Part shown: positions 17,961 to 27,303 of the stretch, piece by piece | Layout of the letters: the number at the start of each line of letters is the position of its first letter | How positions within the stretch are numbered: the stretch's first letter is position 1 | Source of the DNA: Saprospiraceae bacterium | GTDB taxonomy: Bacteria; Bacteroidota; Bacteroidia; Chitinophagales; Saprospiraceae | Direction: 5' to 3' | Length of the DNA: 64,000 nucleotides | NCBI GenBank assembly: GCA_016708265.1 | Contig: JADJGA010000003.1 | Coordinates: 1-64,000 of the forward strand | The notes under the pieces: generated by a model | Seen by the model: only the letters and a program-made list of their open reading frames with translations | Databases searched by the model: none | What the model was told of the DNA's origin: nothing | Made by a program: the position numbers and the translations under genes

Positions 17961-19529
17961 TTATTTCCTTTTCCCTGAAGTGAATTTCAATGTATTTGGC
18001 TTTAATGCTTCCCTGACGAATGGGTCATTTTTTAAAAGTATTTCAGTCTCAAGTTTTCTTCCATAGAGCAGATATCCTATTTTTGATCTTAGAATTTCGG
18101 AAAGTACTTTTTTATCTATAAAATCATGTTTTTCTAAAAATACGTTGATTACAGAGTCCTTTTTAAAAATGTCTGCACTTTTGATTTCATTTGCAGGCAT
18201 TTTCAATAAATAAGGATTTCTGAAAATAAAATCTGTGAGCATTTTAAAAATATTTGCACCGCCATTTTCAACCAAAAACTGAGCTTTAATGAAGGTCGTG
18301 TCATTAATAGTTATATCAGGTTCAATACCACGGCCCGAAAATACCGGCCTGTTTAGCAACCGGCTGTAAAATGTATCCTGCTCAGAATAAAACAGGTCTG
18401 ATTTCATTGATTTAGGGAAGTTTATTCTTTTTTGGATTGACCTTCCTGACGGAAGATAATAATTGGCAACTGTCAACCTGAGGGCTCCACCATTGAAAAG
18501 ATCGTACTGATCCTGAACAAGACCTTTCCCAAAAGACTGATTCCCGATAATCAGCGCCCTGTCATTGTCCTGTAATGCACCTGCCAGAACCTCACTGCCT
18601 GAAGCACTGAATTCATTTATGAGAACTCTTATATTCTCAATTTCATAAAAATTTCTTCCACTTGTTTTGATCACATCTTTCCTGCCATCTTTATACACAG
18701 TTTCCACAAGAGTCAATCCGGATTTATTAAAAAGCTGATCGAGAATTTTAACTACTTCCTGAAGATATCCTCCGGGATTATCCCTTACATCAATGATCAG
18801 GTTTTTAAGCTTTTTCTCTTTAGCATATTTCTCAATTTTACTTAACATTTCGCGGTAAGTATGATTTGAAAACTGTGAAATACCAAGGTAAAGAGTTGAA
18901 TTACCAAAATAATATTCTCTGTCAACAGTCTGGGTTTCAACTGTATCAATTTTGAGATTTACGATCCTTTTTTTAAACTGCCTGTCTGAAACAATAAGTT
19001 CTATTTCTTTGCCTTTTACATTTCCAAATTCCTTTGATATCTGATCATTGCTAAGGCCTGTCAAGTCTTTTCCATTGATTTTCAATAGCTTTTCGAGAGT
19101 TTTCAACCCAGCTTTTTCGGCAGGACTTTTATTTATTATCTCAACCACTACCAGACTGTCTTTATAATTCTGGCTGTAAATACCCATTCCGATATAACTC
19201 GCATTCAGATTGTCCTGTACATGATTAAATTCCGAAGGAGAAATATAAGCTGAGAAAGGATCCAGGCTCTGCGATAAAGAATACAGAACATTGTTAGTCA
19301 TTTCATTATAGTCAGGATCAAAGAGATAATTTGATTCTATCAGCCTCATGACATTATCGATATGGGTGGGTCGAAGATCCTGCTCATTATTGTGCGTCTG
19401 AATCAGACTGACTTCAGAATCATCAAGACGGTAGCCTATCAGCATTCCTGAAGCAAGAATTATACTCAGTAATAATGGTTGAGCTACATTATATTTTCTG
19501 TTCTCCACATTTATATTTTTATTAACCAA
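17961..19529 (-). CDS. S41 family C-terminal processing peptidase with PDZ domain
   Basis: The 522-residue protease is anchored or exported by an N-terminal hydrophobic segment (PLLLSIILASGMLIGYRL, residues 18-35). A PDZ domain covers roughly 95-180 (VVVEIINKSPAEKAGL, then LLKINGKDL), followed by the S41 core: DVRDNPGGYL, the serine motif NEFSASGSEVLAGAL and the lysine motif SFGKGLVQ, which form the Ser-Lys dyad. It should cleave C-termini of periplasmic or envelope proteins, as CtpA/Prc do. Size and order fit the family. It is flanked on both sides by MITE copies 2 and 3 and is probably transcribed alone. Confidence 0.9.
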   Translation of the reverse strand: MVNKNINVENRKYNVAQPLLLSIILASGMLIGYRLDDSEVSLIQTHNNEQDLRPTHIDNVMRLIESNYLFDPDYNEMTNNVLYSLSQSLDPFSAYISPSEFNHVQDNLNASYIGMGIYSQNYKDSLVVVEIINKSPAEKAGLKTLEKLLKINGKDLTGLSNDQISKEFGNVKGKEIELIVSDRQFKKRIVNLKIDTVETQTVDREYYFGNSTLYLGISQFSNHTYREMLSKIEKYAKEKKLKNLIIDVRDNPGGYLQEVVKILDQLFNKSGLTLVETVYKDGRKDVIKTSGRNFYEIENIRVLINEFSASGSEVLAGALQDNDRALIIGNQSFGKGLVQDQYDLFNGGALRLTVANYYLPSGRSIQKRINFPKSMKSDLFYSEQDTFYSRLLNRPVFSGRGIEPDITINDTTFIKAQFLVENGGANIFKMLTDFIFRNPYLLKMPANEIKSADIFKKDSVINVFLEKHDFIDKKVLSEILRSKIGYLLYGRKLETEILLKNDPFVREALKPNTLKFTSGKRK

Positions 19530-19704
19530 TTACTCAGGGACAAGGGAGTTTTTTCAGTAAATACCGAAAGATGGCTAAAATATTGAAATTATGTTTTTCA
19601 ATAATTTTATATTTTCCGGCATATTAGATTTCATATTCCCTTTAATCAGGAACCTGAGAAGTCACAAAAATACAAATTTAATGGTTCTTTACAGATTTTA
19701 TCAA

Positions 19705-20113
19705 AAAGTTGTTTATAAATAGTTTTTTAAAACCTTTTCTATCTCATTGAAATTTGGCCAAAAAAAAATTTATAAATTGATATTTTTAATATCTTTTTCA
19801 CTTTAATGGTAACGAGTTTTATATTAAACTTTCTTTACTTTTTGAGTCTACTGACGTTGACAGTCAGCACAGGGTTCAAAAAGTAACAATCCCGACGATA
19901 AATGTCGGGACGTGCGATCCCGATCGTTATCGGGATAAACTCACAAACTCTATTTGTAATAAAATCAGTGGGTTATTAAGTTTTCATCCCGATACTATCG
20001 GGAACGAAATTTTTAACTACAAGGCTTCGGTAAAATTTTCTACTTTTTCCAGCTCAAACTCACGATCGTTATCGGGATCGCACTGTCCTTAACTTCAATT
20101 TTTAAACAACTTC
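19705..20113. mobile_element. MITE-like structured repeat, copy 3
   Basis: About 409 bp between AAAGTTGTTTATAAAT and ATTTTTAAACAACTTC. The TACTTTTTGA arm is present but its loop has been replaced by about 30 bases with a further small inverted repeat (CTGAC/GTCAG) before TTCAAAAAGTAAC. The CCCGACGATAAATGTCGGG and GATCCCGATCGTTATCGGGA palindromes and the TACAAGGCTTCGG loop remain; the last stem is partly decayed. Between 19530 and 19704 there is only AT-rich leader. Confidence 0.65.
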
Positions 20114-20179
20114 AATAAGTATTGCTTTTTAAGTCGTCAAAATTTGTTCAAATTTGCATAAAATATTAAATACAAGATT

Positions 20180-21151
20180 ATGAATCCTATATACCAGCAG
20201 ATTATAACTGAAAGTGTAAATAAATTTAACAAAAAGCAAAATCTAAATCCTGATGAAAACCTTTTCAACAGGCAGTTAAATCAGCGGAAAATTGAGATTT
20301 CAGGCATACTTCAGGATATTTTTCTTATTATGATTGGAATATTTTCTGCCGGGTTCGGTTTAAAAGGATTCCTTTTCCCAAATTCATTCATCGACGGAGG
20401 AGTTACAGGAATATCGCTTATTGTAGCTGAAGTAACTAATATTTCCTTAGCACTTTTGGTAGTTTTGATAAATGCACCTTTTATTTTAATTGGATACTCA
20501 ACGATCAGTAAACAATTTGCAATCAAAAGTATAATTGCAATTATCGGACTGGCTATTGTCATTTTGGTAGTACCGTATCCTGAAATCACAAATGACAAAT
20601 TGCTTGTTTCGGTTTTTGGTGGGTTTTTCCTTGGTCTTGGCATTGGCATGTCGATAAGAGGGGGTGCAGTTATTGATGGCACAGAAGTATTGGCAATTTT
20701 TATTAGCAAAAAAACACCTGCTTCAATTGGTGATATTATCCTGATATTCAACATATTGATCTTTTCTGTCGGTGCATATGTATTTTCAGTTGAAATAGCC
20801 TTGTATGCAATATTAACGTATATATCAGCATCAAAAACCGTAGATTTTGTTGTTTCAGGAATTGAAGAATATATTGGGGTCACGATCATATCCGAAAATA
20901 GTGAAGAGATAAGACTTGCAATAGTTGAAAACCTGGGGAGAGGCTGTACTATTTATTCCGGCAAAAAAGGTTATGCTAAAAGAGGTCAGGAATTGCAAGC
21001 AATTGACATTGTCTATACAGTGGTAACCAGACTCGAATTATCAAAACTTCAACTGGAAATTGAAAAAATTGATAATGAGGCTTTCTTCATAATGGATAGT
21101 ATAAAAGATGCAAAAGGCGGAATGATTAAAAAAAGACCTTTGGAGAAATGA
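20180..21151 (+). CDS. YitT family membrane protein (DUF2179 C-terminus)
   Basis: The 323-residue protein has a polar N-terminus of about 45 residues, then five or six membrane helices (IFLIMIGIFSAGFGLKGFLF with the conserved FIDGGVTGISLI, ALLVVLINAPFILIGY, IIAIIGLAIVILVV, VSVFGGFFLGLGIGMSIRGGA with DGTEVLAIFISKK, and IGDIILIFNILIFSVGAY). The soluble C-terminal DUF2179 part begins about residue 230 (GVTIISENSEEI) and includes RGCTIYSGKKGY. This is the typical YitT layout. Substrate unknown; several members are putative transporters. It lies between MITE copies 3 and 4 and looks monocistronic. Confidence 0.9.
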   Translation: MNPIYQQIITESVNKFNKKQNLNPDENLFNRQLNQRKIEISGILQDIFLIMIGIFSAGFGLKGFLFPNSFIDGGVTGISLIVAEVTNISLALLVVLINAPFILIGYSTISKQFAIKSIIAIIGLAIVILVVPYPEITNDKLLVSVFGGFFLGLGIGMSIRGGAVIDGTEVLAIFISKKTPASIGDIILIFNILIFSVGAYVFSVEIALYAILTYISASKTVDFVVSGIEEYIGVTIISENSEEIRLAIVENLGRGCTIYSGKKGYAKRGQELQAIDIVYTVVTRLELSKLQLEIEKIDNEAFFIMDSIKDAKGGMIKKRPLEK

Positions 21152-21245
21152 AATCAATTAAATTGCTTCAATCTACAAACCTGAAGATAATTAATTTTCA
21201 CATTCCGGAATTAGTTTAATCCACCAAATCAAGCAAAAAAAATTT

Positions 21246-21345
21246 ACAGTTGTTTGAAAATAAAACTTTAAAGTCGTTTGGTAAAATGCACTTCAGCTCA
21301 AACATAATTTCGCACAGTCCTATAATTGAATTTTTGAACAACTTC
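21246..21345. mobile_element. MITE-like structured repeat, copy 4 (internally deleted)
   Basis: A 100-bp remnant starting ACAGTTGTTTGAAAAT and ending GAATTTTTGAACAACTTC, with TTT on both sides. It keeps the CAGCTCA and TCGCACAGTCC segments found near the right end of the other copies but lacks the central hairpins, as expected of a deletion derivative. Confidence 0.6.
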
Positions 21346-21442
21346 TTTCTTAAATAATGTAGTATAGTTGTACAATTAAAGAATAAAATACTAATTTCGT
21401 AAATAATTTTTTGACATTAATTAAAATACCGGCTTTAATAAG

Positions 21443-23209
21443 GTGGACGAAGATAAGGATATTTTGCGGATGGAACTTATAAACAAACTGGTTTTTATAA
21501 TCAGTTTGACGGGATTGATAATCCTTATTATTGATTTTGGATTTGACCAGAATTATGTGATTCAGGAGTTGATCAACGGTTATTATTTTGTAGTGTTGAT
21601 TTCAGGAGTTTTCATAACGATTCTGAGGTACCTGACACAGAGTAAGGACATTAGTTTCAAGGTATTGATTTTTGATATACTCTCAAATTTACTGATTTTT
21701 GTAATAATTGGTTTTCATTTTTTTTCAAATTCAGCTCAAAGGCAAACTACAATTTTTTACAGTGATGACTGGCTCAAGTTATCAATATTATTCACTTTTA
21801 TCAGGGAATTTGCGGTCAGAAAGATAAATTTTCAGCGCAATTACCTCAATCCTGCACAGTTGTTTGTATTGAGTTTTATAACTATTATCGTATCAGGAGC
21901 TTTGATGCTGATGCTTCCCAATGCTACTTACAAAGGTATTTCTTTTATTGATGCTCTGTTTACATCTACAAGTGCTGTTTGCGTCACAGGGTTGACAGTA
22001 GTTGATACAGCCACATATTTCACACATTTTGGACAGATAATAATTATGTTGCTTATACAGATAGGTGGTTTGGGAATTTTGACATTTGTGAGCTATTTTG
22101 CATATTTCTTTAAAGGCGCTACGACTTTCGAAAATCACCTTGTCATTAAAGATATGGCAAATGTTGAAAAAGTTGGAGAGGTTTTCAGGGTATTAAAAAA
22201 TGTACTGCTTATCACATTCATTATTGAGACAGCAGGTGCTATTGTCATTTATTTTAGTCTGGACTACAGTTTGATTCCGTCACTTTATTCCAGGATTTTC
22301 TTTTCTGCATTTCACTCTGTTTCTGCATTTTGTAACGCAGGATTTTCGACCTTGACCAATAATCTTTATGAGCCTGGATACCAGTTCAATTATCCACTTC
22401 ACTTATCAATTTCAGCCCTTCTTGTATTGGGTGGTTTAGGATTTCCGATTGTATCCAATACATTGTATTATTTGAAATACAGATTTCTTAATTTGATCAC
22501 ACCTATTACGAAAAAACCAAAAATTTACAGACCAAGAATTGTGAGTTTAAGCACTAAAATAATTCTCTTTACAACCTTTTCTCTGATCATAGTTGGAACA
22601 ATTTTGCTTTATATTTCCGAGTACAATAACACTTTAAAACCTCACAGTGGGTTTGGAAAAGTTGTAACAGCCCTTTTCGCTGCGACTACTCCAAGAACTG
22701 CCGGATTTAATACTGTAAACATGGCAACATTGACACTCCCGACAATACTGATAACTATGTTTTTGATGTGGGTCGGAGCTTCTCCTGCCTCAACCGGTGG
22801 GGGTATAAAAACCAGTACTTTTGCAATTGCTTTAATGAATTTTACAAGTATAGCTAAGGAAAAATCCAGGCTGGAACTTTTCAGACGGCAAATACCGGAC
22901 AGTACGATACGGAGGTCATATGCAATAATCATTTTATCAATTCTTGTTATTGGAGCAGGAATTATGCTGATTTCTGCCTTTGATAGTGACAAAGGCCTGG
23001 CAAATATAGCTTTTGAAGCTGTTTCAGCATTTGGTACCGTAGGATTAAGTCTTGGAGTGACTTCGTTTCTTTCGGCAAATAGTAAGATTGTTCTTATTCT
23101 TTTAATGTTCACAGGCAGAGTAGGTATGCTGTCTGTTCTCATTGCATTGATCAAAAAAGAAAAATTCAGCAATTACAGGTATCCTGATGAAGAAATATTA
23201 ATAAACTAA
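21443..23209 (+). CDS. trkH: TrkH/KtrB-type potassium uptake channel subunit
   Basis: The membrane subunit moves K+ across the inner membrane. The 588-residue protein shows all four selectivity-filter loops of the family: TSTSAVCVTGLTVVDT, SVSAFCNAGFSTL, ATTPRTAGFNTVNM and EAVSAFGTVGLSLG, each in a membrane-pore-membrane repeat. Four additional N-terminal helices (about residues 10-130) precede the conserved core. The first codon is GTG 21443 (ATG 21470 is an alternative). The regulatory subunit gene follows by 21 bases, so both are one operon. I use the symbol loosely; KtrB would serve equally. Confidence 0.93.
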   Translation: MDEDKDILRMELINKLVFIISLTGLIILIIDFGFDQNYVIQELINGYYFVVLISGVFITILRYLTQSKDISFKVLIFDILSNLLIFVIIGFHFFSNSAQRQTTIFYSDDWLKLSILFTFIREFAVRKINFQRNYLNPAQLFVLSFITIIVSGALMLMLPNATYKGISFIDALFTSTSAVCVTGLTVVDTATYFTHFGQIIIMLLIQIGGLGILTFVSYFAYFFKGATTFENHLVIKDMANVEKVGEVFRVLKNVLLITFIIETAGAIVIYFSLDYSLIPSLYSRIFFSAFHSVSAFCNAGFSTLTNNLYEPGYQFNYPLHLSISALLVLGGLGFPIVSNTLYYLKYRFLNLITPITKKPKIYRPRIVSLSTKIILFTTFSLIIVGTILLYISEYNNTLKPHSGFGKVVTALFAATTPRTAGFNTVNMATLTLPTILITMFLMWVGASPASTGGGIKTSTFAIALMNFTSIAKEKSRLELFRRQIPDSTIRRSYAIIILSILVIGAGIMLISAFDSDKGLANIAFEAVSAFGTVGLSLGVTSFLSANSKIVLILLMFTGRVGMLSVLIALIKKEKFSNYRYPDEEILIN

Positions 23210-23230
23210 ATAATAAAATATAAATTCTTA

Positions 23231-23920
23231 ATGATGAAGTACATAATTGTAGGATTGGGAAGTTTCGGATCATCACTGGCCCAAAAGCTGACTGAGCTTG
23301 GAAATGAAGTGATAGGGATTGATACTAATATGAAGAAAGTCGATGCTCTCAAAGACAAGATCTCTCATACTATTTGCATCGATGCCACAGATCAGTTCAC
23401 TATAAGCGGACTGCCACTGAAAGACACAGATGTGGTGATAGTGGCTATTGGTGAAGATCAGGGAGCAAATGTGATGGTGACGGCTATCTTTAAAAACCTG
23501 CAGGTTAAAAGGTTAATAAGCCGTGCGATTAACCCACTCCATGAAAATGTACTCCAGGCTATCGGAGTTCATGAGATAGTTCATCCTGAGGAAGAAACTG
23601 CCGAAAGGTGGGCAAAAAAATTGTGCCTGAGAGGTGTTGTGGATTCATTTGAACTCAGTGATGAATACAGCATCGTAGAAGCAAATGTACCATACAGATA
23701 TTCCGGAAGAACGATTCAGGACATAAATATCCGCGAAAAGCATAATTTACTGGTTTTGGCCACTATTGAGAAAACAAGTATAGTAAGCAAAGTAGGGAAA
23801 GAAAAAATTGTTGCAAAGGTACAGGGTGTTGCTACACCCAGTACCATTCTAAATGTAGATGATATAATGGTACTATTCGGTGCAAATTCTGACATCAACA
23901 AGTTTCTTAAAACACATTAA
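23231..23920 (+). CDS. trkA: TrkA/KtrA-type NAD-binding potassium uptake regulator
   Basis: This cytoplasmic ring-forming subunit gates the TrkH/KtrB channel in response to nucleotides. The 229 residues make one RCK_N domain with the GxGxxG loop (VGLGSFGSS, G8-G10-G13) and acid at the end of strand 2 (GIDTNMKKVD), followed by an RCK_C domain from about 140 (DSFELSDEYSIVEANVPY). A single RCK_N/RCK_C copy corresponds to KtrA-like rather than doubled E. coli TrkA. It lies 21 bases after trkH. Confidence 0.92.
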   Translation: MMKYIIVGLGSFGSSLAQKLTELGNEVIGIDTNMKKVDALKDKISHTICIDATDQFTISGLPLKDTDVVIVAIGEDQGANVMVTAIFKNLQVKRLISRAINPLHENVLQAIGVHEIVHPEEETAERWAKKLCLRGVVDSFELSDEYSIVEANVPYRYSGRTIQDINIREKHNLLVLATIEKTSIVSKVGKEKIVAKVQGVATPSTILNVDDIMVLFGANSDINKFLKTH

Positions 23921-24082
23921 AAAAAATGTGGCTTACTTTTGTGAAACTTCGCATTTTTGTGATTTAGTGGTTATTTCAAGTTTTATTTCATTTCAGAAGT
24001 AGTCGCACTTTTGAACATTAAAACTAGTTATCACCTGATTTTTTAGCTACAATTTAGACTAGTTTTTAATACAATATAAAAT

Positions 24083-24113
24083 TTTGTGGTACTGAAAATT
24101 TTATATACTTTTG
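24083..24113 (+). promoter_or_regulatory. Bacteroidota promoter of the aminotransferase gene
   Basis: TTTG at 24083-24086, a 19-base spacer and TACTTTTG at 24106-24113 match the Bacteroidota promoter consensus. Transcription would start near 24118, giving a leader of about 18 bases before ATG 24136. Confidence 0.6.
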
Positions 24114-24135
24114 GCAAATATTAAAATAGGTTTAT

Positions 24136-25341
24136 ATGTATGCATTTTCTAAAAGTGTTATGGAATTGCGTTCATCGGAAATACGTGATTTAATGAGCAC
24201 AGTGGCAAAATCGGGCATGATCTCATTTGCCGGTGGAATGCCTAACAATGATTTGTTCCCTGTCAGAGAGATTGATGCAATATACAATGATCTTGATCCT
24301 GGCGTTAAGAAAAGTGCTTTTCAGTACGGACCAACACCTGGATATCCACCTCTGCTCGAATCCTTAAAAGAATTTCTGAGAAAGAAAGGATTGCCAGTAG
24401 ATACAAATAAATTACTGATCACCACAGGTTCATTGCAGGCAATAAATATTCTCACAAAAGAATTTGTAGACCCTGGAGATATTATTTTACTTGAAAATCC
24501 CAGTTTTATCGGTGCTATTTCTGTTTTTAAATCATACATGGCAAGGATGGAAAGCATCCCTCTGCTAAGTGACGGAATTGACCTGGGAATACTCAGAAAA
24601 AAACTCAGCCATTTGCCTGAAAAACCAAAGATTTTATATCTCATCCCAAATTTTCATAATCCTGCTGGTGTGACCTATAGTCTGGAAAAAAGGAAAGAAT
24701 TGCTTTCAATTGTTGCAAATAAAAATATAATAGTTATTGAAGATGATGCTTATAATGATCTTTATTTCGATGAAGATGCCAAGATTATGAGTATCCCTAT
24801 GAAAAATAATGAACCCAAAAATGTGACAATTTGTTATACCGGTTCTTTTTCCAAAATATTAGGCCCCGGATTCAGACTGGGCTGGCTGCTTGTAAATGAA
24901 GAGATCTATGCAAAATGTGAGCTGATCAAGCAGGCTATGGATGCATGTTCTCCAAACTTCACGCAGGTTCTGGCCAATGAATTCCTGAGCAGAGGCTTAA
25001 TAGAGCCTTATCTGTCAGGTTTACGTACTGAATATAAAGAAAGAATGGAAATGACTCAGAATGCTCTGCAAAAGAATATGCCCGATTTTGTCAAATGGAA
25101 CAAGCCAAATGGTGGATTTTATTACTGGCTTGAAATGCCTCAAAACTTCAATTCCTCTGAAATCCTGTTGGATAGCATTAATAATGGGGCAGTTTTTGTC
25201 TCCGGCAAAACATTTGACCCTGCCAATATTAAAAATAACAATTTGCGAATTGCTTTTTCCAATATGAACAAAGAGGATATTGATAAAGGAATAAAAATAA
25301 TTGCAGAATCAATTATAAAACATTCGAGATCATTTCACTGA
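24136..25341 (+). CDS. PLP-dependent aminotransferase, class I/II (2-aminoadipate/KAT-like)
   Basis: The 401-residue enzyme has the fold I aminotransferase layout: substrate loop SFAGGMPNNDLFP (about 31-43), PNFHNPAGVT, the PLP aspartate DDAYNDLYF region and lysine K240 in TGSFSKILGPGFRLGW, which forms the Schiff base with PLP. The AGGMP start and tail GGFYYWLEMP resemble the LysN/KAT II/ MocR-related group that handles aromatic, branched or 2-aminoadipate substrates. The exact substrate cannot be told. There is no DNA-binding domain. A second aminotransferase follows 134 bases on, but low-complexity sequence between suggests separate transcription. Confidence 0.85.
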   Translation: MYAFSKSVMELRSSEIRDLMSTVAKSGMISFAGGMPNNDLFPVREIDAIYNDLDPGVKKSAFQYGPTPGYPPLLESLKEFLRKKGLPVDTNKLLITTGSLQAINILTKEFVDPGDIILLENPSFIGAISVFKSYMARMESIPLLSDGIDLGILRKKLSHLPEKPKILYLIPNFHNPAGVTYSLEKRKELLSIVANKNIIVIEDDAYNDLYFDEDAKIMSIPMKNNEPKNVTICYTGSFSKILGPGFRLGWLLVNEEIYAKCELIKQAMDACSPNFTQVLANEFLSRGLIEPYLSGLRTEYKERMEMTQNALQKNMPDFVKWNKPNGGFYYWLEMPQNFNSSEILLDSINNGAVFVSGKTFDPANIKNNNLRIAFSNMNKEDIDKGIKIIAESIIKHSRSFH

Positions 25342-25475
25342 AAGTTGATATGATCAAATTATTCTGAGGATAAAGATTTTAGCTTTAAGATTTTTGATTT
25401 AAGAATTTCAAATCACAAAAAATTACATCTGAGTAGTTAATTTAAACATATTAATTTATTTATAAAAATTATAAA

Positions 25476-26672
25476 ATGCCTGAAATTTCAAAAAAAGGTA
25501 TAAAAATGCCTCAATCACCGATACGAAAACTGGTACCGTTTTCTGAAACTGCAAAAGCAAAAGGTATTAAAGTTTATCATCTTAATATCGGACAGCCTGA
25601 TATTGAAACTCCTGAATCAGCTTTGAATGCTATCAGGAATTACGATCAGAATGTTATAGCATATTCTCACAGTGCGGGTAATATCAGCTACAGAAAAAAG
25701 CTTGTTGAATATTACAAACATCATAATATTAATATTACTCCCGAGGATATTATAATTACAACAGGGGCTTCTGAAGCACTGCTTTTCACTCTTCAGTCAA
25801 TTTTGAATGCAGGGGACGAAATCATCATACCGGAGCCTTTTTATGCCAATTATCTTGGATTTTCAATACAGTCTGATGTAATCGTAACCCCTATCCCATC
25901 GGATATAAAAAACGGTTTTGCTTTACCTCCGATTGAACAATTTGAAGAGAAAATAAGTGCTAAAACCAAAGCTATAATGGTTTGCAATCCAAATAATCCA
26001 ACAGGATATCTGTATTCAAAAAAGGAACTGGAAACATTAAAAGAACTAGCAATTAAACATGATCTTTTCCTTATAGCCGATGAGGTTTACAGGGAATTTG
26101 TTTATGACGGGAAACAGCATTTCTCTATCATGAACCTCGAAGGACTGGACAATAATACGATTCTGATAGATTCAGTTTCAAAAAGATACAGTGCATGCGG
26201 TTTCAGGATAGGAATGATGATCTCAAAGAATAAAGAACTCATGTCTACTGCACTGAAATTTGCACAGGCAAGGCTAAGTCCACCCAGTTTCGGACAGATC
26301 GGTGGGGAAGCTGCACTTCAGACACCAAATTCATATTTTGAGAGAGTTCTGGACGAGTATACTAAGCGTCGTAATATTGTTGTTGAAAACATAAATCAGA
26401 TTGAAGGTGCTTTTTGTCCCAACCCTGCAGGTGCTTTTTATATTGTAGCAAAACTTCCTATCGATAATTCTGACAGATTCTGCAGATGGTTGCTGGAAGA
26501 TTTCAGTTTTGAAAATAAAACAGTTATGTTTGCTCCGGCTTCCGGTTTTTATTCTACAGCCGGACAGGGCAATGATGAAGTCAGGATCAGTTACGTACTA
26601 AATGTAAATGACCTTGCTGATTCAATGAAGATACTGAAGGAGGCACTTAAGGTTTATCCTGGAAGAGTCTGA
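25476..26672 (+). CDS. PLP-dependent aminotransferase, class I (aspartate aminotransferase-like)
   Basis: The 398-residue protein carries the class I motifs: HLNIGQPDIETPESAL (about 34-49), NPNNPTGYLYSKKEL, IADEVYREFVYDG and the PLP lysine K236 in DSVSKRYSACGFRIG. The GQPDI-type start and SACGFRIG place it among the class I beta-like aminotransferases that commonly use aspartate or tyrosine. The N-terminal ISKKGIKMPQSPIRKLVPFS is also typical of this group in Bacteroidota. The previous gene encodes a relative of only modest similarity; no local duplication is evident. Confidence 0.85.
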   Translation: MPEISKKGIKMPQSPIRKLVPFSETAKAKGIKVYHLNIGQPDIETPESALNAIRNYDQNVIAYSHSAGNISYRKKLVEYYKHHNINITPEDIIITTGASEALLFTLQSILNAGDEIIIPEPFYANYLGFSIQSDVIVTPIPSDIKNGFALPPIEQFEEKISAKTKAIMVCNPNNPTGYLYSKKELETLKELAIKHDLFLIADEVYREFVYDGKQHFSIMNLEGLDNNTILIDSVSKRYSACGFRIGMMISKNKELMSTALKFAQARLSPPSFGQIGGEAALQTPNSYFERVLDEYTKRRNIVVENINQIEGAFCPNPAGAFYIVAKLPIDNSDRFCRWLLEDFSFENKTVMFAPASGFYSTAGQGNDEVRISYVLNVNDLADSMKILKEALKVYPGRV

Positions 26673-26768
26673 GAATTTATAATGCCCAAAATTTTTGTTA
26701 CAAAAAAATTCAGTTTTTAAGTAGCAATAAATGTTTTATGAAAATAAACAATTACGCTACCATTTTTA

Positions 26769-27293
26769 TCATTTCAAATAAAATGAATTTATAAATCTGT
26801 CCATATTTTTATTCAGTGCAAATTGTTTAATTGTGAATACCTGAAGAGAAAAAAGGTATTTATCCCTTATCATTACTTTGCCCTTCACTGAGCTGGCATT
26901 CTGTTCATTTTCAAAACGATAAATAATACCAGGAACTTCAGAGTCGGCAACTGAATTACGGTAAATCTCCTTAGTTTTGAGATCCTCCCTGATATTATCT
27001 ACCATGGTAGAAAGAAACTCTTCTTTTGTAACAGCACTATCTCCTTCAAACAAATCATTATTGATTTCAAAATAGTTTATCAGGTAAAGTGTATTCTCAG
27101 AAGAATCAACTGATGAAACTGAATAATAAGTAGTTATATTGAATTCACCTAAATCGGTTGTGACTATCCTGTCTTTTCTTTGAACCTGTCCCGGAATATC
27201 AACAGCAAATCCTGGATCAGTTGACGAAAAATTGCTCCAAACAGCCTGGGAGTGCATTTGAAATGCAAGAAACAGGAAAAAGATTATTCTCAT
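26769..27293 (-). CDS. Secreted hypothetical protein, PsbP/Mog1-like
   Basis: The 174-residue product starts with a short signal peptide (MRIIFFLFLAFQMHSQA) and continues WSNFSSTDPGFAVDIPGQVQRKD, a start seen in small periplasmic or lipid-anchored proteins that adopt a PsbP-like fold (sequence opening with a Phe/Ser-rich strand, then FAVDIPGQ). The rest is a mixed alpha/beta pattern ending QFALNKNMDRFINSFYLK. It is not assigned to a named family with certainty. It is the last gene of the bamD-purN operon, 10 bases after purN. Confidence 0.6.
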   Translation of the reverse strand: MRIIFFLFLAFQMHSQAVWSNFSSTDPGFAVDIPGQVQRKDRIVTTDLGEFNITTYYSVSSVDSSENTLYLINYFEINNDLFEGDSAVTKEEFLSTMVDNIREDLKTKEIYRNSVADSEVPGIIYRFENEQNASSVKGKVMIRDKYLFSLQVFTIKQFALNKNMDRFINSFYLK

Positions 27294-27303
27294 CAGATGA
27301 GTT

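Noticed and set aside
20311..20889. 192-residue antisense frame in the YitT gene
   Set aside because: A shadow of the hydrophobic coding strand; the sense frame has clear family motifs.
22642..23172. 176-residue antisense frame in trkH
   Set aside because: A shadow; the sense strand carries the selectivity-filter repeats.
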